A stretch of DNA of 7,361 bases from Nitrospina sp. (GTDB lineage: Bacteria > Nitrospinota > Nitrospinia > Nitrospinales > VA-1): NCBI GenBank assembly GCA_018647025.1, contig JABGTQ010000163.1:1-7361 (forward strand), written 5' to 3'. The notes below the pieces were generated by a model, which was not told the DNA's origin, made no database searches, and saw only the letters and a list, made by a program, of their open reading frames with translations. Positions 1 through 7,015 of this stretch are shown here, piece by piece. The position numbers and the translations under genes were made by a program. Every line of letters starts with the position of its first letter. Positions within the stretch are counted from its first letter, which is position 1.

Positions 1-786
1 AAATCAGTTGTTAATTTAGATGACTCGGTTGGTCGTGAAATCGCTGAGGAATTTCCAAGAAACTTATTGACCATTGGTATCGAAAAATCTGCCGATGTTA
101 TGGCGGAAGATTATAGTTTATCTGAACTTGGTAGTTGCTTTACTCTAAAGACCCCATTTGGATCTTGTAAGATAAAAACTCATTTGCTGGGACTTCACAA
201 TATATATAATCTAATGTCGGCGGCGTCAGCAGTTCTCCATCAAGGTCTTTCGTTGGACCATATTGCTCAGGGTTTGCAGTCTATTGAACGTGTTCCGGGT
301 CGTTGTGAAAAAATATTTTGTGGTCAGCGTTTTTCCATTGTTATTGATTATGCGCATACAGATGACGCTCTTCATAATGTGATTAAAGCGGCAAAAGCAT
401 TTACCCCTGGGCGAGTGATTACAGTGTTTGGATGCGGTGGAGATCGTGATAAAGGAAAACGAAAAGATATGGGTCGTGTTGCAATAGAAGAAAGTGATTT
501 TTCAGTTATTACTTCAGATAACCCCCGGACAGAAAATCCTCAGTGTATTTTAGATGACATCCTTGCTGGTGTCCCTTCTTCTGTTTGCCTAGGTAAAGAT
601 TACGAAGTTATTGTTGATAGAAAAGAAGCAATTAGGTTTTCTGTCAGAATAGCGAAGCCAGGTGACCTTGTTCTCATAGCGGGTAAGGGGCATGAGAATT
701 ATCAAATTTTAAAAACTGGATCGATTCACTTTAACGACCGAGAGATAGCTGAAGAGGCTGTGAAAGACGTGTCGCAAGATGATTGA
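1..786 (+). CDS. murE: UDP-N-acetylmuramoyl-tripeptide synthetase MurE (meso-DAP-adding), 3' part
   Basis: Cytoplasmic Mur ligase that adds the third stem residue to UDP-MurNAc-L-Ala-D-Glu using ATP. The frame is open from base 1, so the gene starts upstream; 261 residues are visible, about half of a usual MurE of some 490-500. The TTG at 67 is an internal Leu codon, because the protein already matches MurE before it (NLDD at visible residues 5-8). In order I see the end of the central ATPase domain (LGLHNIYN around 61-68), the C-terminal domain entry DYAHT (116-120), GCGGDRDKGKR (about 142-152), DNPR (173-176, bases 517-528) and GKGHE (228-232, bases 682-696). DNPR and the G/E of GKGHE are the known meso-diaminopimelate contacts; lysine-adding MurE enzymes differ at the Arg. 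The substrate call is therefore family-based inference with good support. The P-loop and carbamoylated Lys lie outside the window. The gene end overlaps murF by 8 nt. Confidence 0.97.
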   Translation, partial: KSVVNLDDSVGREIAEEFPRNLLTIGIEKSADVMAEDYSLSELGSCFTLKTPFGSCKIKTHLLGLHNIYNLMSAASAVLHQGLSLDHIAQGLQSIERVPGRCEKIFCGQRFSIVIDYAHTDDALHNVIKAAKAFTPGRVITVFGCGGDRDKGKRKDMGRVAIEESDFSVITSDNPRTENPQCILDDILAGVPSSVCLGKDYEVIVDRKEAIRFSVRIAKPGDLVLIAGKGHENYQILKTGSIHFNDREIAEEAVKDVSQDD

Positions 787-2164
787 AATGAAGGTTGAAG
801 AGTGTTTAAGGGCTATCGGTGGAAAAAATTCTTCGGGTGTTGGGGATGAATTTTTTCGCGGGGTATCTATAGATTCGCGAACTTTAAAGAAAGGCGAATT
901 ATTTGTTTGTATCCAGGGGGATAGATTTGATGGTCATAACTTCATAAAAGAAGCTCAAGATAAGCAAGCAGCTGCCATCGTTCTTTCAGAAGAAAGCGAA
1001 ATGGGTCGGGTAAGAGGGAAGACCCCTGTTGTTATCCGCGTTAAAAATACGCTGAAAGCATTACAGGAGTTAGCTTTGTTTTATAGAAAAAAAATGCCTG
1101 TAAAGGTTATCGGAATAACCGGCACTAATGGCAAGTCCACAACAAAAGAAATGACAGCTGCTATAACGCAGAAAAAATTTAAAACAATTAAAACAAAAGG
1201 CAATCTGAATAACCATATTGGGTTGCCTCTTAATATTTTTGATCTTTCTAAAACTGATGAGATCGCAGTAATGGAAATGGGTATGAGCGCGGCAGGCGAG
1301 ATTAAACGGCTTGCTGAAATAGCAAAGCCGGAAATAGGTGTGGTTACTAATATTTCTGAGGGTCACTTGGTTCATTTAAAAACTTTAAAAAAAGTTCAAG
1401 CTGCTAAGGGGGAACTTTTCGATTCTTTAAGTGAGAAAGAAACCGCAATAGTAAATGCTGATGACCCATTAGTCTTGGAGTTAGCAAAATCCGTGCGAGC
1501 AAAGGTGATTACGTATGGCATTTATAAGGGGGCTGATATTAAAGCTGAAAATATTTGTCCAATGGACCGAGAGGGTTTTAAATTAAGTGTTAATTTTTCG
1601 GGTAAAAATATTCCGATATGTATTCCGTTTTTAGGTGAATGTAATATTTATAATGCCCTAGCTGCCATTGCTACCAGCTGGTCTTTGGGGATAGCGCCTG
1701 ATGATATTAAGCAAGGACTGATGGCAGCGAAGTTGTTGGCTAATAGATTTGAGGTTAGTGAGCATAGGGGGGTTACGATTATTAACGATTCTTATAATGC
1801 TAATCCGAGGTCAATGAAAGAAGCCCTGAAGATCTTAGCTAAGTATAAGTGCAAGGGCCGTCGTTTTTTTATCGTTGGAGAGATGTTAGAGCTTGGAGAT
1901 CTTTCAAAACCTGCTCATAAGGCTCTTGGTGTCGATGTTGCCAAATACTCCATTGACTATCTAGTTACTGTTGGTGATCTTTCGTCCCACGTTGCTAAAA
2001 GTGCCGTTGCCTCTGGTATGAATAAAAAAAATACTGCTATAGCTTCAGGTCACGAATGTGCGGTGGCATTTATAAAAAAACATTCACGATCCGGTGACTG
2101 TCTACTGGTAAAAGGTTCGCGGGGATCAAAAATGGAAGAAGTTGTTAGGCGTTTTGTGGCTTGA
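779..2164 (+). CDS. murF: UDP-N-acetylmuramoyl-tripeptide--D-alanyl-D-alanine ligase MurF
   Basis: Adds D-Ala-D-Ala to UDP-MurNAc-tripeptide in the cytoplasm, completing the pentapeptide precursor. The product is 461 aa, close to E. coli MurF (452). Visible landmarks are the N-terminal uridine-binding domain with IDSRTLKKGELF (31-42), the P-loop TGTNGKSTTKE (114-124), NNHIG (144-148), the MEMGM acidic segment (165-169), NISEGH (191-196), the AAKGEL Lys expected to be carbamoylated (K210), the C-terminal domain entry NRFEV (322-326), DSYNANP (337-343), GEMLELGD (367-374) and VKGSRGS (444-450). DSYNANP and the KGSR end distinguish MurF from MurC, MurD and MurE. The start is not settled. ATG 779 overlaps the murE stop, while the in-frame ATG 788 begins one base after that stop and would remove only three residues. 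Neither has a clear Shine-Dalgarno, which suits translation coupled to murE. The P-loop ends in Ser where many MurF have Thr; this should still bind nucleotide. Confidence 0.97.
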   Translation: MIEMKVEECLRAIGGKNSSGVGDEFFRGVSIDSRTLKKGELFVCIQGDRFDGHNFIKEAQDKQAAAIVLSEESEMGRVRGKTPVVIRVKNTLKALQELALFYRKKMPVKVIGITGTNGKSTTKEMTAAITQKKFKTIKTKGNLNNHIGLPLNIFDLSKTDEIAVMEMGMSAAGEIKRLAEIAKPEIGVVTNISEGHLVHLKTLKKVQAAKGELFDSLSEKETAIVNADDPLVLELAKSVRAKVITYGIYKGADIKAENICPMDREGFKLSVNFSGKNIPICIPFLGECNIYNALAAIATSWSLGIAPDDIKQGLMAAKLLANRFEVSEHRGVTIINDSYNANPRSMKEALKILAKYKCKGRRFFIVGEMLELGDLSKPAHKALGVDVAKYSIDYLVTVGDLSSHVAKSAVASGMNKKNTAIASGHECAVAFIKKHSRSGDCLLVKGSRGSKMEEVVRRFVA

Positions 2165-2181
2165 TAAATTAGGAACAATTA

Positions 2182-2187
2182 AAAGGA
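2182..2187 (+). promoter_or_regulatory. Probable ribosome binding site of mraY
   Basis: AAAGGA lies 11 nt before the mraY ATG at 2199, in the 34-nt gap after murF. The spacing is somewhat long. The start itself is fixed by an in-frame TGA at 2193-2195, so no upstream start is possible. A second purine-rich patch, AGGAA at 2171-2175, is too distant to serve. Confidence 0.5.
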
Positions 2188-2198
2188 TCTATTGAAGC

Positions 2199-3284
2199 AT
2201 GCTTTATCATATTTTCTATCCATTAAGCTCTGATTACTCATTTTTGAATGTATTTAGATACATTACGTTCCGATCGGCCTATTCAGGAATTACAGCTTTG
2301 ATATTCAGTATGCTTATGGGGAGGGTGATGATTCGCATGCTTAGAGTATTTCAGGTAGAGGAGAAAATTCGTGACGACGGGCCAGAAAGTCATGCTGCTA
2401 AGTCTGGGACTCCCACTATGGGAGGAATTCTTATTATATTGTCTTTAATCATCGCTACGCTTCTTTGGGCAAACCTAAAAAACCCTTATGTGTGGCTTGT
2501 CCTTTTGTCCACTGTCGGTTTTGGTCTAATAGGATTTGTGGACGATCTTATGAAATTAAAAAAAGATGAGGGGATGACGGCTAGGATAAAATTAATCTTG
2601 CAAGTTCTGCTGAGCCTGGCTATAGGAATTTACTTAGTTTATTTTGATCCAAGTCGAAGTGAATACGCGACCCGTTTATACATTCCTTTTGTTAAAGAGT
2701 TCCAACCAGACCTTGGAACTTGGTATCTATTGTTAATAGTTGTTACGATTGTGGGTACATCAAATGCGGTCAACCTAACGGATGGTCTAGACGGACTAGC
2801 AATCGGTCCTATTATCATTGCAACGATTACATATACCTTGATCCTTTATCTTTGCGGTCACTTTAAATTTGCTGAATATCTTCGTATTCAACACATTAAA
2901 GATGCAGGTGAAGTAGCTGTGTTTAGTTCTGCGGTAATAGGTGCCAGCCTTGGGTTTCTTTGGTTTAACTCCTACCCTGCACAAATTTTCATGGGAGATG
3001 TGGGGTCTTTGTCGTTGGGTGGGCTTTTAGGCACAATCGCTGTTATAGCAAAGCATGAGCTTCTTCTATTATTAGTCGGTGGAATATTTGTAATAGAGGC
3101 TCTGTCTGTAATCATTCAAGTCGCATATTTCAAGTATACCGGGGGAAAGCGTTTTTTTAAAATGGCGCCATTGCACCATCACTTTGAGCATTCTGGTTGG
3201 GCAGAACCGAAAGTGATTGTCCGTTTTTGGATAGTTGCTGTAGTCCTGGCAATGATTAGTCTCAGTACATTAAAATTAAGGTAA
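2199..3284 (+). CDS. mraY: Phospho-N-acetylmuramoyl-pentapeptide-transferase MraY
   Basis: Integral inner-membrane enzyme that transfers phospho-MurNAc-pentapeptide from UDP to undecaprenyl phosphate, making lipid I. At 361 aa it is essentially the length of E. coli MraY (360), and landmark positions agree: GFVDD with Asp115 and Asp116, NAVNLTDGLDGL (189-200), FMGD with Asp267, and the HHHFE motif (326-330). These are the Mg2+ and active-site residues described for the family. SGTPTMGG (69-76) is the conserved cytoplasmic segment after the first helix. About ten hydrophobic helices can be picked out, starting near residue 25 and ending near 358, as in the known MraY fold. HHHFE and the other motifs separate it from the related WecA/TagO transferases. 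It is followed by murD after only two bases. Confidence 0.98.
   Translation: MLYHIFYPLSSDYSFLNVFRYITFRSAYSGITALIFSMLMGRVMIRMLRVFQVEEKIRDDGPESHAAKSGTPTMGGILIILSLIIATLLWANLKNPYVWLVLLSTVGFGLIGFVDDLMKLKKDEGMTARIKLILQVLLSLAIGIYLVYFDPSRSEYATRLYIPFVKEFQPDLGTWYLLLIVVTIVGTSNAVNLTDGLDGLAIGPIIIATITYTLILYLCGHFKFAEYLRIQHIKDAGEVAVFSSAVIGASLGFLWFNSYPAQIFMGDVGSLSLGGLLGTIAVIAKHELLLLLVGGIFVIEALSVIIQVAYFKYTGGKRFFKMAPLHHHFEHSGWAEPKVIVRFWIVAVVLAMISLSTLKLR
3278..3281 (+). promoter_or_regulatory. Ribosome binding site of murD inside the mraY end
   Basis: AAGG sits in the last codons of mraY, 5 nt before the murD ATG at 3287. The mraY stop TAA (3282-3284) falls between the site and the start, the usual layout for coupled re-initiation. 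It supports ATG 3287 as the murD start. Confidence 0.55.
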
Positions 3285-3286
3285 TA

Positions 3287-4621
3287 ATGCTACTAGTCAA
3301 TAAAAATATAACAGTGGTAGGGATGGGGCTTACAGGCATAGCTTCAGCAAACTTTTTAGTTTCCAAGAAAGCTCGTGTCACTCTTATTGATTCGAAGCCA
3401 CGATCCAAACTGGAAAAGGATTTCCGTTCGTTAAATTCACAAATACGTACACTTTTTGAGTGCTCTGAAATTCCATTAAATTCGGAGCTGATAGTGCTCA
3501 GCCCAGGTGTGAATATTAATTCTCCATTTTTAGTCAAAGCCAATAAACAAGGGGTCCCGGTAATTAGTGAAATTGAACTTGCCTCACGTTTTACTCAAAC
3601 ACCTATCATCGCTGTGACAGGAACAAACGGAAAATCTACCGTAACTACTCTAATAGGAGATATTTTAAAACAAGCAGGTAAAAGAGTTGTTGTTGGCGGA
3701 AACCTGGGAAGGCCATTTATTGATTTGCTTAGAGTAGAGAATGTTGACTATTTTGTTTTGGAAATTTCTACCTTTCAATTGGAGGGTATTAAAAGTTTTC
3801 GACCTCATATAGCAATTATTCTTAATATCACACCAGATCATCTAGATCGCCACAAAAACTTTAAAGAATATTCTGATTTAAAGGGAAAGATTTCTGCTTT
3901 TCAAACTGAAGAGGACACTCTAATCCTTAACAAAGATGACGAGCATGTTTTGAAACAGGCAATACATAGTAAGGCAAAAAAAGTTTTTTTTAGCATGACC
4001 CAAAAAGTTGCAAAAGGAACATTTCTAGAAGGGAATTTTATCACTAGTAGCTTTAATGAAAAAGAAAAACACTTTCTATCTGTAGATGGGTTGAGACCAC
4101 CCCTGAAATTTCAAATTGAAAATATTTTGGGTGCAGTGGCTGTAACAAGTCTTCTCAATGTAACTAAAGATGATGTTGCTAACGTCGCAACTAACTTTAA
4201 AGGATTGGATCATAGAATCGAATTAGTAAGGACAGTTCATGGTGTAGATTTTGTAAATGACTCGAAAGGAACTAATGTGGGGGCTTTGCATAAGTCATTA
4301 GAAAACTTCTCTCGCCCAATTATTTTAATAGCAGGGGGTAAAGACAAGGGAGGGGATTTCCAGACATTAAAAATACCATTCAAAAAAAAGGTCAAGCATC
4401 TGGTTCTTATCGGAGAAACAAAAGATAAGTTCCGAGAAATTTTAAATGGTTCATTTAGTTATGAAGATGCAGAGAGTATGGAAGATGCTGTCGAACGAGC
4501 TATGAAAAAAGCGAGGTCAGGAGATATTGTATTGCTATCACCAGGTTGCTCTAGCTTCGATATGTTTGTAGATTTTAACGATCGTGGAAATCAATTTAAG
4601 GAAATTGTAAGTCGTCTTTAA
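3287..4621 (+). CDS. murD: UDP-N-acetylmuramoyl-L-alanine--D-glutamate ligase MurD
   Basis: Cytoplasmic ATP-dependent ligase adding D-Glu to UDP-MurNAc-L-Ala. The product is 444 aa (E. coli 438). The N-terminal Rossmann-like domain opens with VVGMGLTGIA (10-19) and holds LSPGVN (71-76). The central domain has the P-loop TGTNGKST (111-118), GGNLGRP (137-143), LEISTFQLE (158-166), NITPDHLDRH (180-189) and K199 in DLKGK, which aligns with the carbamoylated Lys198 of E. coli. The C-terminal domain holds GLDHRIE (306-312), NDSKGTN (324-330), AGGKDKGG (349-356) and LSPGCSSFDMF (417-427). GGKDKG and SSFDMF are characteristic of MurD. One small departure is STFQLE in place of the common SSFQLE. The gene starts two bases after mraY and ends 122 nt before the preferred ftsW start. 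Confidence 0.98.
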   Translation: MLLVNKNITVVGMGLTGIASANFLVSKKARVTLIDSKPRSKLEKDFRSLNSQIRTLFECSEIPLNSELIVLSPGVNINSPFLVKANKQGVPVISEIELASRFTQTPIIAVTGTNGKSTVTTLIGDILKQAGKRVVVGGNLGRPFIDLLRVENVDYFVLEISTFQLEGIKSFRPHIAIILNITPDHLDRHKNFKEYSDLKGKISAFQTEEDTLILNKDDEHVLKQAIHSKAKKVFFSMTQKVAKGTFLEGNFITSSFNEKEKHFLSVDGLRPPLKFQIENILGAVAVTSLLNVTKDDVANVATNFKGLDHRIELVRTVHGVDFVNDSKGTNVGALHKSLENFSRPIILIAGGKDKGGDFQTLKIPFKKKVKHLVLIGETKDKFREILNGSFSYEDAESMEDAVERAMKKARSGDIVLLSPGCSSFDMFVDFNDRGNQFKEIVSRL

Positions 4622-4743
4622 GATAAGAAATTTAAATTAACTTTTGGTTTGAGAATAACTTTCTAAAGTTGTTTGTTCCAGCCGCTGTTATTTTAGACAA
4701 AGATTTTAATTAAAGGTTGAAATTATATTTTGTGGAGAAAAAG
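4622..4743 (+). other. murD-ftsW intergenic leader, the only real gap in the operon
   Basis: This AT-rich stretch has stops in every frame and no recognisable gene. It contains an imperfect inverted repeat at 4653-4674: AACTT (4657-4661) pairs with AAGTT (4666-4670) across a 4-nt loop, and the stem extends outward to nine pairs if two G-U pairs are allowed. No run of T follows it, so it is not a typical intrinsic terminator. TTTAAT at 4705-4710 resembles a -10 box, but I find no matching -35 at proper spacing. TTGAGA at 4649-4654 resembles a -35 box but has no partner. An internal promoter or leader structure for ftsW is possible but not shown. If translation starts at 4717, the last 27 nt are coding. 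Confidence 0.35.
4734..4737 (+). promoter_or_regulatory. Ribosome binding site that decides the ftsW start
   Basis: GGAG, followed by an A-rich spacer of 6 nt, precedes the TTG at 4744. This is the best Shine-Dalgarno placement for any candidate ftsW start. For TTG 4717, the nearest candidate, AAAGG at 4712-4716, directly touches the start codon. For GTG 4732 that same site is 15 nt away. Confidence 0.5.
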
Positions 4744-5856
4744 TTGAATCGTTTGAAATTAAAGCAATTACATTGCGACTCAATACTTCTTGCTGTGACA
4801 ATCATCTTAGTATTAATTGGTCTTGTGATGGTATTTAGTTCTAGCGGTGTGTATGCGATGGAAAAATATAACGATGCTTATTATTTTCTCAAACGTCAGG
4901 TCGTGTGGGCTGCTCTTGGGGCGATGATAATGTTATCTGCTCGTAAAATGGATTACCGTAATTTAGAAAAATATACCTATTACATTATGGGTTTAGTTTT
5001 TTTAATGTTATTAGCAGTTATGATACCTGGTTTTGGAAAAGAAGTTGGGGGAGCGAGGAGATGGTTAGTTCTAGGAGGGTTTACTTTCCAGCCATCAGAA
5101 CTAGCTAAGTTTGCACTGATACTATTCATAGCTAAATCTCTTGTAAAACGATCTGATCAATTGAGAAACTTTGCATATGGTTACTTGCCTAAGTTAATCG
5201 TTCTTAGTTTTTTCTTCTTACCGATTTTATTCCAGCCCGATTTTGGAACTGCAATCACTATATGTGCGGTCACCTTCATAATGCTCATGTTAGCTGGGTT
5301 ACGATCAAAATTTTTAATATATTCGATTTTAGTTATCGTCCCCCTTTTTACTATTGCGATTATGAATGCGGAATATCGAATGCGCAGGATAGTTGCATTT
5401 CTTAACCCATGGGAGAACGAATCAAATGCTGGTTTTCAGGTCATACAATCATTTTATGCATTTGGACGTGGAGGAGTATTTGGCTCTGGAATAGGTAGTA
5501 GTAGTCAAAAACTATTTTACTTACCAGAGGCGCATACAGATTTTATTTTTTCAGTGATCGGTGAAGAACTTGGTTTTACCGGAGCCTTGATTATTATTAT
5601 TTTATTTTCAATGTTGATTTGGAGAGGATTTTTCATTGCTTACCATGCTAAGGATTCTTTTGGGGTTCATGTCGCGATTGGATTAACGCTTTTAATTGGC
5701 ATTCAGGCATTCATGAATATGGGAGTTACTGTAGGTTTACTTCCAACAAAGGGGTTGACACTTCCTTTTGTAAGTATGGGGGGATCATCTCTTGTGATTT
5801 TAATGCTTTCAATAGGTGTGTTGTTAAATATTTCAGAAAAACCGATTCAAAAATAA
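4744..5856 (+). CDS. ftsW: Septal peptidoglycan glycosyltransferase FtsW (SEDS family)
   Basis: Inner-membrane SEDS protein that polymerises lipid II at the division septum together with its class B PBP (FtsI). From TTG 4744 it has 370 aa (E. coli 414) with about ten hydrophobic helices. In this numbering the motifs are VMVFSSSG (28-35), PSELAKF (117-123), PDFGTA (165-170), AGFQVIQSF (229-237), GIG (249-251), PEAHTDFIF with the catalytic-type Asp266 (bases 5539-5541), GEELGF (273-278) and GLLPTKGLTLPFVSMGG (331-347). RodA shares much of this; the position between murD and murG makes it FtsW. The start is uncertain: TTG 4717 gives 379 aa and GTG 4732 gives 374. I prefer 4744 for its Shine-Dalgarno; there is no ATG before the first helix. 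An in-frame stop at 4711-4713 excludes any longer form. murG follows after 10 nt. Confidence 0.95.
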   Translation: MNRLKLKQLHCDSILLAVTIILVLIGLVMVFSSSGVYAMEKYNDAYYFLKRQVVWAALGAMIMLSARKMDYRNLEKYTYYIMGLVFLMLLAVMIPGFGKEVGGARRWLVLGGFTFQPSELAKFALILFIAKSLVKRSDQLRNFAYGYLPKLIVLSFFFLPILFQPDFGTAITICAVTFIMLMLAGLRSKFLIYSILVIVPLFTIAIMNAEYRMRRIVAFLNPWENESNAGFQVIQSFYAFGRGGVFGSGIGSSSQKLFYLPEAHTDFIFSVIGEELGFTGALIIIILFSMLIWRGFFIAYHAKDSFGVHVAIGLTLLIGIQAFMNMGVTVGLLPTKGLTLPFVSMGGSSLVILMLSIGVLLNISEKPIQK

Positions 5857-5866
5857 TCCGAGAATT

Positions 5867-7015
5867 ATGAAACGAAAAGTTGTGATTGCAGGAGGAGGGA
5901 CAGGGGGTCATTTATTCCCTGGTATAGCGCTCGCAAAGGCACTCAAAAGAAATGATATGACAACTGAAATTGAATTCGTAGGCACTAAGCAGGGAATTGA
6001 ATCAAAGATCCTCCCTGAGGAAGGGTTTAAACTTAAAACTATTATTTCTTCAGGTTTATTGGGGAAAAAAGGGCTCGCTAGGTGGATTTCATTGTTCAAG
6101 CTTCCGATTGGTACAGCTGAATCAATTTGGTTCCTATTCAGTAATCGTCCCAATCTTGTAGTAGGAGTTGGCGGTTACGCATCTTTTCCGTTGGTTTTTT
6201 CAGCTTGGCTGTTACGTATTCCGATTCTAATTCACGAACAAAATGCGTTTCCAGGTATGGCTAATAAATGGCTAGGAAAAATTGCCGATAAGGTGGCGAT
6301 ATCCTATTTAGAATCTAAACAATTTTTTCCAAAAAAAAAGGTAGAAGTTACAGGGAACATGGTCCATGAGAAACTTTGCCAGCCAAGAGGAGACTTCCCC
6401 TCTCCTATAAAGGAACCATTCTGGGTATTGATTCTAGGTGGAAGTCAAGGAGCTCACTCGATTAATATGGCAATGATTGAAGCGTTAGATCTTTTGTCTA
6501 ATCGTAAAAAAAGAATCTTTGTAACACACCAGACAGGTTTTTCAGATTATGAAATTGTTAAAAAAAAATATACTGAGAAAGGTTTTTCCGCCAATGTCAT
6601 GCCATTTTTAACTGATATGCCTGAGAGATACCGCATTGCATCTCTTGTTATATGTCGGTCTGGCGCGACAACTCTTGCTGAAATTACTGCCGCAGGAAGA
6701 GCTTCGTCCCTTATCCCTTTTCCATATGCAGCTAATAATCACCAAGAGCATAACGCTAGGGTAATTGAAGCAGCCAATGCTGGGGAAATAATTTTAGATA
6801 AAGATGTATCGGGTGAGCGACTTGCACAATCAATTAAAAGAGCGATGGACGAACCGGAACAACTTAAAAGAATGGAAGATAATAGTTATCGTCTTGGTAG
6901 TCGAGACGCTGTTGAAAAAGTTAAGAGGATTTGTTTAGAGTTAATGGGTGATGTAGTAAGAATTATGGAAAACAACAATAAAACGAAAGAAAAAAATGTT
7001 TTGTTATGCTTTTAG
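5867..7015 (+). CDS. murG: Undecaprenyldiphospho-muramoylpentapeptide beta-N-acetylglucosaminyltransferase MurG
   Basis: Peripheral inner-membrane GT28 enzyme that adds GlcNAc from UDP-GlcNAc to lipid I, giving lipid II. The protein is 382 aa, longer than E. coli MurG (355). The N-terminal acceptor domain shows GGGTGGH (9-15), FPGIALA (17-23), GVGGYASFP (100-108) and HEQNAFPG (123-130). The C-terminal donor domain shows LGGSQGA (190-196), HQTG (221-224), [10 protein letters not shown] (263-272) and [10 protein letters not shown] (285-293 region), matching the UDP-GlcNAc site. Two departures are visible. The segment that is usually TGNPVR reads TGNMVH (162-167). After the expected last helix (about residue 360) there is a polar tail of some 20 residues rich in Asn and Lys, whose final codons overlap the murC start by 10 nt. 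Its own Shine-Dalgarno is poor (GAGAA at 5860-5864, too close to the ATG), so re-initiation after ftsW is plausible. Confidence 0.97.
   Translation: MKRKVVIAGGGTGGHLFPGIALAKALKRNDMTTEIEFVGTKQGIESKILPEEGFKLKTIISSGLLGKKGLARWISLFKLPIGTAESIWFLFSNRPNLVVGVGGYASFPLVFSAWLLRIPILIHEQNAFPGMANKWLGKIADKVAISYLESKQFFPKKKVEVTGNMVHEKLCQPRGDFPSPIKEPFWVLILGGSQGAHSINMAMIEALDLLSNRKKRIFVTHQTGFSDYEIVKKKYTEKGFSANVMPFLTDMPERYRIASLVICRSGATTLAEITAAGRASSLIPFPYAANNHQEHNARVIEAANAGEIILDKDVSGERLAQSIKRAMDEPEQLKRMEDNSYRLGSRDAVEKVKRICLELMGDVVRIMENNNKTKEKNVLLCF

Noticed and set aside
67..69. TTG as a possible murE start
   Set aside because: The frame is open from base 1 and the residues before the TTG already match MurE (NLDD, GRE). 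It is an internal Leu codon of a truncated gene.
1070..1375. Reverse-strand open frame of 101 codons opposite murF
   Set aside because: It lies wholly antisense to conserved MurF motifs, its translation matches no family I know, and it has no ribosome site. It is a by-product of murF codon use.
3262..3543. Reverse-strand open frame of 93 codons opposite the mraY end and murD start
   Set aside because: Antisense to two clear genes with no protein signature. The other reverse frames at 2796-2984, 5726-5911 and 5908-6153 were rejected for the same reason.
4653..4674. Intrinsic terminator after murD
   Set aside because: The stem is AT-rich, needs G-U pairs, and has no downstream T-run. Termination here would also separate ftsW, murG and murC from their operon without a visible new promoter.
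4673..4710. Sigma-70-type promoter before ftsW
   Set aside because: TTTAAT (4705-4710) is -10-like but no -35 element lies 16-18 nt upstream, and TTGTTC (4673-4678) is 26 nt away. In AT-rich DNA such hexamers are common by chance.
4705..4714. Perfect palindrome TTTAATTAAA as an operator
   Set aside because: It is made of A and T only, is short, and similar palindromes (for example AATTTAAATT at 4629-4638) occur nearby, so chance is enough.
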